Origin: CAZBJJ01 sp964492245
GTDB lineage: Bacteria > Spirochaetota > Spirochaetia > Treponematales > Breznakiellaceae
Direction of reading: 5' to 3'
DNA length: 21,378 nucleotides
Assembly: GCA_964492245.1 (NCBI GenBank)
Contig: CAZBJJ010000037.1
Span: 1-21,378 of the forward strand
Both the position numbers and the translations under genes were made by a program. Positions 1 to 7,116 of the stretch are shown here, piece after piece. The notes beneath the pieces are model-generated. The model did no database searches. It saw nothing but the letters and a program-made list of their open reading frames with translations, and was not told where the DNA came from. How positions within the stretch are numbered: position 1 is the first letter of the stretch; the number at the start of each line of letters is the position of its first letter.

Positions 1-17
1 GAGCGAGTTTGGAGGAT

Positions 18-33
18 TAGCCCCGGGGGGCTA
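18..33. repeat. short GC-rich inverted repeat at window edge
   Basis: TAGCCCC (18-24) and GGGGCTA (27-33) are perfect inverted arms with a 2-base centre. It lies just downstream of the stop of the minus-strand mntA-like gene, so it could end that transcript, but no T-run follows on the minus strand. Nothing else is recognisable in bases 1-62. Confidence 0.35.
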
Positions 34-62
34 GGTGCAGGCTTTGGGGCACTACTCTAGGG

Positions 63-413
63 TTAAGGATATATCTGTATGCCCAGGCGGTTGATATGGT
101 CTTTAAGGTCTTGGTTGTTAAGATCTTTGTAAATAAGGATGTCGAAATTCCAGGGCAGGATAGTCTCTTCGTTCAATTTCCACGACAGGGAGGCTTTATG
201 ATGAATGGAAAGGTTATCGCCTTTTAAACAGATATCTACGTCGCTGCCCTGTCTGTAATTTCCTTTCGCGCGGCTTCCAAAGACGAGTGCTTTCTCTATT
301 TCCTTAAAAGCTGATATTTCTTTGACGATTAATTCAATATCTTCAGGAGGCAAACCGATAGTGCCTGAAATATCAGGTGTTTTTATTTTCAAAGTATACT
401 TCCATGTTATCAA
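63..413 (-). CDS. mntA: MNT-family nucleotidyltransferase, antitoxin of a HEPN/MNT pair (MntA type)
   Basis: Small minimal nucleotidyltransferase. Seen: the family signature GS-x10-DxD, with Gly46-Ser47 and Asp58/Asp60 (metal-binding acidic pair) counted from the TTG at 413. Related MntA proteins AMPylate a tyrosine of the partner HEPN toxin and silence it (family knowledge). No ATG is available: TTG at 413 gives 116 aa and overlaps the upstream HEPN gene by 41 bases, while an in-frame TTG at 392 gives 109 aa and a more typical N-terminus, so the start is uncertain. The gene lies directly downstream of the HEPN gene, the usual order (as in HI0074-HI0073). The pair is visibly richer in A+T than the genes to its right, which suggests separate acquisition. 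It could also act as a general substrate nucleotidyltransferase rather than an antitoxin. Confidence 0.85.
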   Translation of the reverse strand: MITWKYTLKIKTPDISGTIGLPPEDIELIVKEISAFKEIEKALVFGSRAKGNYRQGSDVDICLKGDNLSIHHKASLSWKLNEETILPWNFDILIYKDLNNQDLKDHINRLGIQIYP

Positions 414-786
414 TTAATTCCTTAATGAGCTTGAAATATTTGTTTCTAATAAGGGCTTCTACTTCTAAGGCGATTTCCTCATCATAAACATGTGTCATAA
501 GATTGCGTTTTTCTAAACAGTCTAGCCACGTTTTTCCATCCTGCAATAATTCACTTTCGAATGCTTTTTTTATTGCATCGCGGGGTGAATATATATCGCT
601 AAAACCTTGTTCTTCGAGAAAATCTTTTATCGTTTTCCAAGACAATTCAAATGTCATTGAAAAAAAATGTATTAAACCAGCTCTCTGAAAAATATCGGGG
701 CTTTGTAATTCAAGAACGCTTGATAAGTTTGAGTATGTTTTTTTTAAGTTTTGAAACCGTTGTTTCCAGCGGATATCTTCTTTCAT
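373..786 (-). CDS. hepT: HEPN-domain protein, HI0074/NTase-substrate-binding family (HepT-type toxin)
   Basis: 137-aa all-helical protein of the HI0074 nucleotidyltransferase-substrate-binding family. Seen: the motif R-x4-H-x-Y as Arg94, His99 and Tyr101 (RNLMTHVY), matching the HEPN ribonuclease active site followed by the tyrosine that MntA partners modify in characterised HepT/MntA pairs. Full length for the family. ATG at 786 is chosen because it is the first in-frame ATG and is preceded by a near-consensus promoter with no room for a leader (see the promoter at 793-821). Overlaps the downstream mntA-like gene by 41 bases, so the two are co-transcribed and probably translationally coupled. 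RNase toxicity is inferred from the family; the sequence shows only that the active-site residues are intact. Confidence 0.85.
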   Translation of the reverse strand: MKEDIRWKQRFQNLKKTYSNLSSVLELQSPDIFQRAGLIHFFSMTFELSWKTIKDFLEEQGFSDIYSPRDAIKKAFESELLQDGKTWLDCLEKRNLMTHVYDEEIALEVEALIRNKYFKLIKELIDNMEVYFENKNT

Positions 787-792
787 AGTTTA

Positions 793-821
793 AGTGTATG
801 AGTAGCGGTGTGAGCTGTCAA
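793..821 (-). promoter_or_regulatory. sigma70-type promoter of the HEPN/MNT operon
   Basis: Read on the minus strand: TTGACA (816-821, perfect -35), 17-bp spacer, TACACT (793-798, -10), then six bases and the ATG at 786. The predicted transcription start falls on the ATG itself, and no Shine-Dalgarno sequence is present, so the transcript may be leaderless. Confidence 0.75.
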
Positions 822-874
822 GAAATCGGTGCTTGTACACATTTGCGTATTGTTGCTTGCCGCGCAAGGGGGTA

Positions 875-908
875 GGCGGGTACCCGACCCTTGGGGCGCG
901 GACCCGCC
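875..908. repeat. GC-rich inverted repeat in the hepT-mlaE divergent region
   Basis: GGCGGGT (875-881) and ACCCGCC (902-908) are perfect inverted arms with a 20-base loop; the left arm also overlaps a 10-bp palindrome CGGGTACCCG (877-886). The region 787-1024 holds no convincing gene. The GC-rich block 860-945 contrasts with the AT-rich HEPN/MNT genes beside it and may mark the edge of an inserted segment, or fold as RNA. Confidence 0.35.
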
Positions 909-989
909 GAGGGGGAACCGTGAGGGTTTAGCGGGAACTTGGCCTTAAAAGAAATATGGCCTTAGAGCCCTTCCCCCACCAAATTCTTC

Positions 990-1018
990 TGGACGGCGGG
1001 GGCTTGCTCCTTTATAAT
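990..1018 (+). promoter_or_regulatory. candidate promoter of the mla operon
   Basis: TGGACG (990-995, 4 of 6 matches to -35), 17-bp spacer, perfect TATAAT (1013-1018), then exactly six bases to ATG 1025. No Shine-Dalgarno sequence precedes that ATG, and transcription would start at about the A of the ATG. Confidence 0.5.
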
Positions 1019-1024
1019 TTTGTC

Positions 1025-1810
1025 ATGAGTTATGTGGCGGTGTTGGGAAAGCGCAGTATTTTAAAAGTGAAAGAGTTTGTCTATGCCCTGGGTTTTATGG
1101 GGCGCATTGTGGCGGAAAGTTTTTTCTTTTTTCAAAGAAGTAGGGTTGCCTTTAAGGTGCTGGTTATGCAGATTCTGTTTACGGCGGTTGAGGCCCTTGG
1201 GCTTTTGTCGATTCTGGCGGTTGGCATTGGGGCGACGGTGAATATTATGGGGATTTCGCTGCTGCCGCAGTTTGGCGTGGGCTCTTTGATGTATACAATT
1301 TTAATTGGGGTCATTACCCGGGAGCTGGGGCCCTTGCTTACCGCCTTTGTTGTTACTGCGCGCTCGGGGACGGCGATTGCCACCGAGCTGGGGGGCATGG
1401 TGGTTTCGCACGAAATCGAGGCCTATGTGTCGGTGGGGATAGATCCTATATCCTATTTGGCGGTGCCGCGCTATATGGGGGTTACGATTTCCACTTTTTT
1501 GTTGAATATTTATTTTAATTTTTTTGGGCTGTTGGGTTCCTATGTGGTTCTGCGCTTTGCTCAGCCCCTGCCTTTAAGCGAATATCTTGAGGGTTTGGTG
1601 CAGGCGATTGTGGGAGCAGATATTATAGTGGGTATGGTTAAGAGTATTGTCTTTGGGGCGATAATTTCCTTGGTGGCAACGTATCAGGGTTTTTCGGTGC
1701 TTAGGGCGAGTACCGAGGTGCCGCAGGCGGGGATTAGGGCGGTGAGCCAGATTTTTACCTGGCTTATTATTGGGGATGCAATTATTACTACGGTGTCGTA
1801 TTTGATATGA
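1025..1810 (+). CDS. mlaE: MlaE-type ABC transporter permease (MCE/Mla lipid transport)
   Basis: Inner-membrane permease of an MCE-type phospholipid transporter. Seen: several long hydrophobic segments and the family core with the conserved ITRELGPLLTAFVVTARSGT stretch, followed by the AIATELGGM and VSHEIEAY elements. ATG 1025 gives 261 aa, the usual family length. An in-frame ATG at 956 would add 23 residues that look unlike the family N-terminus and would bury the TATAAT box at 1013, so 1025 is preferred. The stop overlaps the ATG of the next gene (ATGA), so mlaE, mlaF and mlaD are translationally coupled. No mlaB or mlaC gene is seen in the window. Confidence 0.93.
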   Translation: MSYVAVLGKRSILKVKEFVYALGFMGRIVAESFFFFQRSRVAFKVLVMQILFTAVEALGLLSILAVGIGATVNIMGISLLPQFGVGSLMYTILIGVITRELGPLLTAFVVTARSGTAIATELGGMVVSHEIEAYVSVGIDPISYLAVPRYMGVTISTFLLNIYFNFFGLLGSYVVLRFAQPLPLSEYLEGLVQAIVGADIIVGMVKSIVFGAIISLVATYQGFSVLRASTEVPQAGIRAVSQIFTWLIIGDAIITTVSYLI

Positions 1811-2574
1811 GCGAGCTTTTTAGTTTGGAAGATATAGAGGTCTCGTTTCTGGATTTTACGATTTTATCGGATATCAATATTGATTTTCCCGCTGCCAAGG
1901 CCAGCTTTATTATTGGCAAGGCGGGCTCGGGCAAGAGTACGCTTTTAAAGACGCTTGCCGGCCTTATGCTGCCCGAGCGCGGGCGAGTGCTCTACAATGG
2001 TAGAGATATTGCAAAATTCACTTCCCAGGAGGAGCGGGATTTTCGGCGGGATTGCGCTTTTGGTTTTCAGGATGCGGCGCTGTGGGCGAACCAGTCGGTG
2101 TATAACAATATTGCCCTGCCTATAAGTTTGCACAGGAGAGGTCTTGCAAAGGCGGAGGTGCAGCGGCGGGTACAGGAGGTGGCCTTGCGAGCGGGCTATA
2201 CCGATGTATTGCATTTTCGTCCCGATGCATTATCTGCCGGGGAGCAGAAGCAGATTTCCTTTGCGCGCGCCTTGGTGCTCGACCCAAAGGTCCTTTTTAT
2301 GGATGAACCGACGGCTTCGCTGGACGAGGATTCGGTTAATACGGTAATCTCTGTATTAAAGGCAGAAAAAGAGGCGGGAAAAACCATTATTGCGGTTTCG
2401 CACGATCCGCGCTTAATTGCGGAAGTGGCAGATTTATTGGTGGTTGTTGCCGATGGCTCGGTTATTGGCCGGGGCAGCGTGGCCAGTATGGCGCCCTTGG
2501 TGGGGGTGGAATTGGCTCGCCGCATACGTGAGGCGGAAAAAGCGATTGCGTCGGAAAAAGTGGGTGAAAAATGA
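1807..2574 (+). CDS. mlaF: MlaF-type ABC transporter ATP-binding protein
   Basis: Cytoplasmic ATPase of the MCE/Mla complex, 255 aa. Seen: Walker A GKAGSGKST (38-46), Q-loop Gln88, signature LSAGEQKQ (142-149; the usual LSGGQ is LSAGE here), Walker B VLFMDEP with catalytic Glu167, and H-loop His199. It should drive lipid transfer through the MlaE permease. The start ATG overlaps the mlaE stop by four bases and the gene itself overlaps mlaD the same way, with no separate Shine-Dalgarno sequence. The direction of transport (to or from the outer membrane) cannot be read from the sequence. Confidence 0.93.
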   Translation: MSELFSLEDIEVSFLDFTILSDINIDFPAAKASFIIGKAGSGKSTLLKTLAGLMLPERGRVLYNGRDIAKFTSQEERDFRRDCAFGFQDAALWANQSVYNNIALPISLHRRGLAKAEVQRRVQEVALRAGYTDVLHFRPDALSAGEQKQISFARALVLDPKVLFMDEPTASLDEDSVNTVISVLKAEKEAGKTIIAVSHDPRLIAEVADLLVVVADGSVIGRGSVASMAPLVGVELARRIREAEKAIASEKVGEK

Positions 2575-3590
2575 AGTTTAGAATTAAGTTCGCAGATAAA
2601 ATTGTCGGCGTCTTTGTTGTTCTTGCCTGTGTCCTTTTAATTTTTATGCTTTTGGCCTTGGGCGGCAAGCAGCGCTGGTTTGCCAAGGATGCGATGTTTT
2701 ATTCCCGCTTTCCTTCGGGCTATGGCCTAAGTGTGGGTATGGCCGTTCAGCTGAAGGGCTTTAAAATTGGGCGCATTAGCCATATTGCACTGAATGAGGA
2801 AAACGAGGCGGAAATTTGTTTTGAAATTTACAAGGATTATCGGGATAAAATTAAAAAAAATTCAATTTTAGAGCTGAATGTCAGTCCCATTGGCCTGGGC
2901 AATTCGCTGAATTTGCATCCAGGTTTTTCCCAGGAGCTGCTTGAAGATTTCGATTTTATTCCCTCCTACGATTTGCCGGCTGCTCAGCGTTTGGTAGAGC
3001 TGGGCCTAGTAAATCGGCCGCCGAAGGACGACTCAATTAGTCGCATTCTGTCGAATATTAATCCGCTTCTAGAGAATTTGAATACGAGCGTGGTGCAGAT
3101 AAATTCTGCATTGGCGGGGCTGAACGGCTTGGATGGCCGGCGAATTGATTTACTGATGGATGGTGTTCAAGAGCGCTTACCGCTTATATTTGAGGAGCTT
3201 GCCTCGAGTATGCAGGCAATTAATTATATTGTAGAAAACTTAAAGGGTACGAGCGAGGTTTTGCGCGATCCCACCGGCTTGGTGCCGACTCTTTTAGATC
3301 CTAAGGGGAGCATTGCCACGCTTTTGAACGACAACGATAGGCTTTTTAACCATATCGAGGGCTCCCTGGCCCAGGTAGAGCTGGCCCTGGCGAATTTGCG
3401 GGCCTCTACCGAGTCGCTTTCCACTTCGATGCCGTATATTGGGGCGGCTATTGAGCAGGTACGCAGCACCTTGGACAATGCCAACGATGTGCTTATTGGC
3501 GTTAAAAACAATCCGCTTATTCGCGGGGGCGTTCCCGAGAAGCTGGATGCAGCCTCGGTTCCCGATGCTGGCCGCACGGCCGAGTTTTAG
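2571..3590 (+). CDS. mlaD: MlaD-type MCE-domain substrate-binding protein
   Basis: 339 aa. Seen: one N-terminal membrane anchor (about residues 10-28), then an MCE domain (about 40-120) with the typical GYGLSVGMAVQLKGFKIG turn and ending in the SPIGLGNSLNL segment, then a long helical C-terminal region. MCE domains form hexameric rings that carry lipid across the periplasm. It is longer than E. coli MlaD (about 180 aa), and the helical tail may lengthen the channel as in other long MCE proteins (inference). Coupled to mlaF by an ATGA overlap and followed after eight bases by the TPR lipoprotein gene. Confidence 0.92.
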   Translation: MKFRIKFADKIVGVFVVLACVLLIFMLLALGGKQRWFAKDAMFYSRFPSGYGLSVGMAVQLKGFKIGRISHIALNEENEAEICFEIYKDYRDKIKKNSILELNVSPIGLGNSLNLHPGFSQELLEDFDFIPSYDLPAAQRLVELGLVNRPPKDDSISRILSNINPLLENLNTSVVQINSALAGLNGLDGRRIDLLMDGVQERLPLIFEELASSMQAINYIVENLKGTSEVLRDPTGLVPTLLDPKGSIATLLNDNDRLFNHIEGSLAQVELALANLRASTESLSTSMPYIGAAIEQVRSTLDNANDVLIGVKNNPLIRGGVPEKLDAASVPDAGRTAEF

Positions 3591-3598
3591 GGCAATAT

Positions 3599-4594
3599 AT
3601 GAAGAAGCTTTCCCTTTTTAGATTGCTAGTCTTATCCACTTTTTTTATATTGATGGCGCTCTCCTGTTCGTCGGCCCCGAAGAGCTCGACCCTACTTGTT
3701 ACGGTGGCAAACGAGGCGACGGCCCTTTTGGAGCTGGGACATCGGCACTTGCGCCTGCGCGAGCTGGCTGTTGCCGAAAGCTATTACCGCGAGGCTTACC
3801 GGCTGTACACGATTATCGACCATTTCCAAGGCCGCCTTCGCGCTATCGAGGGGCTGACACTTTTAGATGTTCGCCTTGCCGAGGACGAGGGGAATGTGGC
3901 CCTGGCGCTGCGAATTGCCCGCGACTTCGCCGAGCTGTTTTCGCCAACAGAGTTGGCGTCGCCAACAGAGTTGGCGTCGCCAGCGAAGCGGACGGGGTCG
4001 GGCGGCCTTGCCGGCGGCCTTGCCGATGCCGATGAACTGATGGCCCTCGCCGAAATTGTGGCCTTACAGGCGCAGCTTATGGATCCAGATTCTGCGGATG
4101 CCACTTATCGGGAGCGCTCGGCGCGGGCGGTGGGGGCTTTAAAGAGGTTCCCGCGGGATCAGGCGCGCGTTTACCGTATCGAGTCCGCTCTGGCTGCGCG
4201 GCAGGGCGATTTAGAGGGCGCTCTGGCCCTGGCCGAGAAGGCTTCAGCCTTATTTAAAAAACCGCTGAATCTTTTAGAATATGCAAATACCAGGTATTTA
4301 ATGGGCTCGATATTATCGCGGATGGGCCGATACGACCAGGCCATTGCGGCCCTGCTGGATTCGTTCGAATACGACCAGAGGGCGGAAAACTCGCGGGGCC
4401 TTGCCCAGACCTGCTGGGCCCTTTCTCTGGTCTATGCCAAAAAGGGCGACGCGGGCAGGGCTGCCCTGTGGGAGCGGCGCAGTCGGGATATTTATCGGGC
4501 GCTGTCGCTGGTGGCACCGCTGGTGGACCCGGCGGGAGCTGGGGAGTCGGGCGATGTTGTGGACCCGGCGGCGGTCCCGGCGGTGCGCGAATAA
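3599..4594 (+). CDS. TPR-repeat lipoprotein at the end of the mla operon
   Basis: 331 aa. Seen: a lipoprotein signal peptide with charged MKK start, hydrophobic core and lipobox ending at Cys23 (MALSC), then helix pairs of TPR type around residues 39-75 and in 190-290 (for example the segment LLEYANTRYLMGSILSRMG). No catalytic motif is seen. It starts eight bases after mlaD with a weak AGGG signal, so it belongs to the operon and may be a lipid-anchored partner of the MCE complex, perhaps filling the place of the missing MlaA/MlaC-like parts (inference only). Oddities: residues 115-126 are a doubled hexapeptide SPTELA made by an 18-bp tandem repeat, and the last 33 codons overlap the convergent AraC-family gene and end in a low-complexity VDPAG/VDPAA tail. 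Confidence 0.85.
   Translation: MKKLSLFRLLVLSTFFILMALSCSSAPKSSTLLVTVANEATALLELGHRHLRLRELAVAESYYREAYRLYTIIDHFQGRLRAIEGLTLLDVRLAEDEGNVALALRIARDFAELFSPTELASPTELASPAKRTGSGGLAGGLADADELMALAEIVALQAQLMDPDSADATYRERSARAVGALKRFPRDQARVYRIESALAARQGDLEGALALAEKASALFKKPLNLLEYANTRYLMGSILSRMGRYDQAIAALLDSFEYDQRAENSRGLAQTCWALSLVYAKKGDAGRAALWERRSRDIYRALSLVAPLVDPAGAGESGDVVDPAAVPAVRE
3941..3983. repeat. 18-bp in-frame tandem repeat with palindromic arms (lipoprotein gene)
   Basis: Two exact copies of TCGCCAACAGAGTTGGCG (3941-3958, 3959-3976) and the start of a third (TCGCCAGCG from 3977). Each unit is a 7-bp inverted repeat (CGCCAAC / GTTGGCG) around AGA. The unit adds six codons, so copy-number change keeps the frame. 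The array in aroA at 9042-9220 has the same length and arm pattern. Confidence 0.85.
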
Positions 4595-5457
4595 AGGGCG
4601 CGGTAGGCTAGGGGCGAGAGGCCGGTGCATTTGCTAAAAACGCGAGAAAAATGGAATTGATTTTTAAAGCCGAAATAATTGGCGATGGCCCCGACTGCCA
4701 TGCGCGAATCGGCCAGAAGGCCCGAGGCGGCCTCGACCTTTAGGCGGGTATAGTACTGAAAAGGTGTCATTCCCAGTTCATTGCTAAAACTGCGGATTAA
4801 ATGCTCTTCGCTAATGCCCAGTTTACGGGCAAAATAGCCAACATCCTTGGCGTTGCGCAGGTTTTCGCTCATAAGCGGTAGCGCTTTTTTTACATAAATA
4901 TTGATGTCGTTAACTTTGGCTTCTCGCCCTGGTATTTGGCCAGAAGTCTCTGCTTCCCTGCCCTCCTCATCGCCCTCGTATAGGGAAAAGTTCTTATAAA
5001 TAAGGCTCAATAATAGATATGCCGCTGCCTGACGTTCGCCGCTCTGGCGCGATTTACTTAAACGCAGGACATCCTCGAGTAAAAAGCGGTCGCGGGTATC
5101 GCCAGAAACACAGGCCAGGCCCTTTTCGCGCAGGGCTTCTAAAAGGGCGAGGCCTTTACGGTCGTTGGGGCTGGGCCTGCCCTCTTCGTCGGTTTCGGGG
5201 CCAAAAAGTAGGGCGTAATAGCTTAGGGGGCGACTCCCACTGTCGGGCATTATCGAATGAAATTCATGAGGACTGCTTAAAAAAATCTGGGGGGCCTGTA
5301 TGCGGTAGCGCGCTCGGTTGATAAGAAAAAAGCCAGAGCCCTCCATAAAAAAATGGAGCTCAAATTCGTTATTTGCATGACTGTGGTAGCGGCCATGCCA
5401 GGAAAGGCGTTCGCCCCCCACTAATCGATAGACATAGACGGCATCAATAATCTTCAT
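4492..5457 (-). CDS. AraC-family transcriptional regulator, probable activator of xylBA
   Basis: 321 aa. Seen: N-terminal cupin-like sugar-sensing half (about residues 15-85, with HSHANNEFELHFF typical of the AraC arm/jelly-roll), linker, then the two helix-turn-helix units at about 202-229 (NAKDVGYFARKLGISEEHL) and 253-276 (GAIANYFGFKNQFHFSRVF). The domain ends near residue 290; residues 291-321 are a Ser/Gly/Ala/Thr tail encoded where the gene overlaps the convergent lipoprotein gene by 103 bases. Divergent from xylB with 83 bases between the start codons; paired direct repeats there make xylBA the probable target. ATG 5457 has no Shine-Dalgarno sequence but sits six bases after a TATAAT box. 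Xylose as effector is inferred from the neighbours. Confidence 0.88.
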   Translation of the reverse strand: MKIIDAVYVYRLVGGERLSWHGRYHSHANNEFELHFFMEGSGFFLINRARYRIQAPQIFLSSPHEFHSIMPDSGSRPLSYYALLFGPETDEEGRPSPNDRKGLALLEALREKGLACVSGDTRDRFLLEDVLRLSKSRQSGERQAAAYLLLSLIYKNFSLYEGDEEGREAETSGQIPGREAKVNDINIYVKKALPLMSENLRNAKDVGYFARKLGISEEHLIRSFSNELGMTPFQYYTRLKVEAASGLLADSRMAVGAIANYFGFKNQFHFSRVFSKCTGLSPLAYRALYSRTAGTAAGSTTSPDSPAPAGSTSGATSDSAR

Positions 5458-5485
5458 ATATCAATTATAGATATAATATATCAAT
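5456..5485 (+). promoter_or_regulatory. probable AraC-type operator (two direct repeats) of the xyl region
   Basis: ATATATCAAT occurs at 5456-5465 and 5476-5485, exactly 20 bp apart, close to the two-turn spacing of AraC half-sites. The second copy covers the -35 position for a possible xylB -10 at 5504-5509 (TACAAT). The first copy covers the start codon of the regulator gene, so it could also mediate autoregulation. A 9-of-10 copy, ATATATCACT, lies upstream of xylA (7047-7056). Confidence 0.5.
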
Positions 5486-5492
5486 ATTGCAT
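5464..5492 (-). promoter_or_regulatory. candidate promoter of the AraC-family gene
   Basis: On the minus strand, a perfect TATAAT (5464-5469) lies six bases before ATG 5457, with a weak -35 ATGCAA (5487-5492) 17 bp upstream. The very AT-rich surroundings make chance matches likely, hence moderate confidence. Confidence 0.4.
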
Positions 5493-5540
5493 ATACCATT
5501 TTATACAATATCGGGCTATTATAGTACTATCGGAGGGAGT

Positions 5541-7028
5541 ATGAAGACAGTTTGCGGAATCGACTTGGGCACTCAGAGTTGCAAGGTTGTGGTTTACGAT
5601 TATGAAAATAAAAAAATACTTGCCAAGAGCCAAGAGGCGGTGGATATTATTGCCAAAAATGATGGCACGCGCGAACAAGAGGCGCTCTGGTTTGCCGATG
5701 CAATGGAAAAATGTTTTGCGGCAATCGATGGCGAGCTTAAAAAAACTATTGTGGCAATTGGGGTTTCCGGCCAACAGCACGGCTTTGTTCCCCTCGATGC
5801 GAATGGCAAGGCGGTTTACAAGGTAAAATTGTGGAACGATACCTCGACTACGGCCGAATGCGACGAGCTTACCCAGGCTGCCGGTGGCGAGGAGGCTCTT
5901 TTGCAGAAAACGGGGCTTTTAATGTTACCGGGCTACACGGCTCCTAAAATTCTCTGGCTAAAGAAAAACAAGCCCGAGGCCTTTGCCCAGTTGCGCCACG
6001 TTCTGCTTCCCCACGATTATTTAAACTTCCTTTTAACCGGCGAGTATATTGCCGAGTTTGGCGATGCCTCGGGCACCGCGCTTTTGGATGTACGCAAACG
6101 CATTTGGTCTAAAGAAATTTGTGGGCTTATCGATGGACAGCTGGAGAGCTTTTTGCCCCGTCTTATTCAGGCCGACGATATTGCCGGCCGGGTGAATGCA
6201 GAAGCGGCAAAGCGCTATGGCCTAACCGAGGGCACCATTGTCTCTTCTGGCGGGGGAGATAATATGATGGGCGCCATTGGCACCGGTACGGTGCGCGATG
6301 GCAGCTTAACGATGAGCCTGGGAACTTCGGGCACCCTCTATGGCTATAGCGACAGCCCCGTGGTGGATGCACAGGGCAAATTAGCCGCCTTCTGTTCATC
6401 AACAGGGGGATGGCTGCCTCTGTTGTGCACGATGAACTGTACGGTGGCCAGCGAGGAAATACGCGCCCTGTTTAAGCTGGGGGTTAAGGAGTTTGACCAA
6501 GAGGCGGCCAAGGCCCCTATTGGCAGTGATGGCATTGTGGTTCTGCCCTTCTTTAATGGCGAGCGCATCCCCAATTTGCCCAATGGACGGGCCAGTATCA
6601 ATGGCGCAACCGCAGCTAATTTTTCAATCTCGAATATTGCCCGGGCGGCCTTAGAGTCGGCCATTTTTGGGATGCGCATTGGCCTCGATGCCTTTCGCGC
6701 CCTAGACTTTAAGGCCACCGAAATTAGGCTTATTGGCGGGGGGGCAAAGAGCCCGCTCTGGCGCGATATTGCGGCCAATGTTATGAATTTGCCCATTCGC
6801 ATTCCCACAAGCGATGAGGCAGCGGCAATGGGTGGGGCTATTCAGGCCCTATGGTGTATGGAGCGGGCTGCCGGCCTTAAAACCAATCTTGGCAGCTTGG
6901 TCGATGCCCATATCAGCCTAGATAATTCTGCCACCGTTTTGCCGGATCCTGCCAAGGTTAAGGCCTACGATGCCGCCTATGGTGAGTACACAAAATATTT
7001 AGAGGCATTATCACCTCTTTATATATGA
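5541..7028 (+). CDS. xylB: xylulokinase (FGGY family)
   Basis: Phosphorylates D-xylulose to D-xylulose 5-phosphate with ATP. Seen from ATG 5541: 495 aa; N-terminal FGGY ATPase signature VCGIDLGTQSCKVVVYD, substrate segment VSGQQHGFVPLD, catalytic Asp240 in SSGGGDNMMG, phosphate-binding SLGTSGTLYG, and C-terminal LIGGGAKSPLW. The start is fixed by the Shine-Dalgarno GGAGG five bases upstream; an in-frame TTG at 5487 has no such signal and lies within the likely promoter. Length and motifs fit XylB rather than glycerol kinase, and the adjacent xylA and AraC-type regulator support xylose use. Codes into the AT-rich leader of xylA, 88 bases before its start. Confidence 0.95.
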   Translation: MKTVCGIDLGTQSCKVVVYDYENKKILAKSQEAVDIIAKNDGTREQEALWFADAMEKCFAAIDGELKKTIVAIGVSGQQHGFVPLDANGKAVYKVKLWNDTSTTAECDELTQAAGGEEALLQKTGLLMLPGYTAPKILWLKKNKPEAFAQLRHVLLPHDYLNFLLTGEYIAEFGDASGTALLDVRKRIWSKEICGLIDGQLESFLPRLIQADDIAGRVNAEAAKRYGLTEGTIVSSGGGDNMMGAIGTGTVRDGSLTMSLGTSGTLYGYSDSPVVDAQGKLAAFCSSTGGWLPLLCTMNCTVASEEIRALFKLGVKEFDQEAAKAPIGSDGIVVLPFFNGERIPNLPNGRASINGATAANFSISNIARAALESAIFGMRIGLDAFRALDFKATEIRLIGGGAKSPLWRDIAANVMNLPIRIPTSDEAAAMGGAIQALWCMERAAGLKTNLGSLVDAHISLDNSATVLPDPAKVKAYDAAYGEYTKYLEALSPLYI

Positions 7029-7033
7029 TAACA

Positions 7034-7063
7034 TTGCAAGGGATAGATATATCACTTTGTAAT
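7034..7063 (+). promoter_or_regulatory. weak candidate promoter for xylA
   Basis: TTGCAA (7034-7039), 18-bp spacer, TGTAAT (7058-7063). The spacer holds the operator-like ATATATCACT. It may let xylA be transcribed apart from xylB, or simply be AT-rich background. Confidence 0.3.
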
Positions 7064-7070
7064 TCGATAA

Positions 7071-7089
7071 AAAATCGCCTGGCGATTTT
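7071..7089 (+). promoter_or_regulatory. inverted repeat in the xylB-xylA gap
   Basis: AAAATCG (7071-7077) and CGATTTT (7083-7089) flank CCTGG. It sits about 15 bases before the xylA Shine-Dalgarno sequence (AAGGAAGG, from 7104). It could be an operator or an mRNA hairpin that sets xylA dosage relative to xylB. There is no T-run terminator signature beyond the arm itself. Confidence 0.4.
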
Positions 7090-7116
7090 ACACAAACATT
7101 CTTAAGGAAGGAAGAG

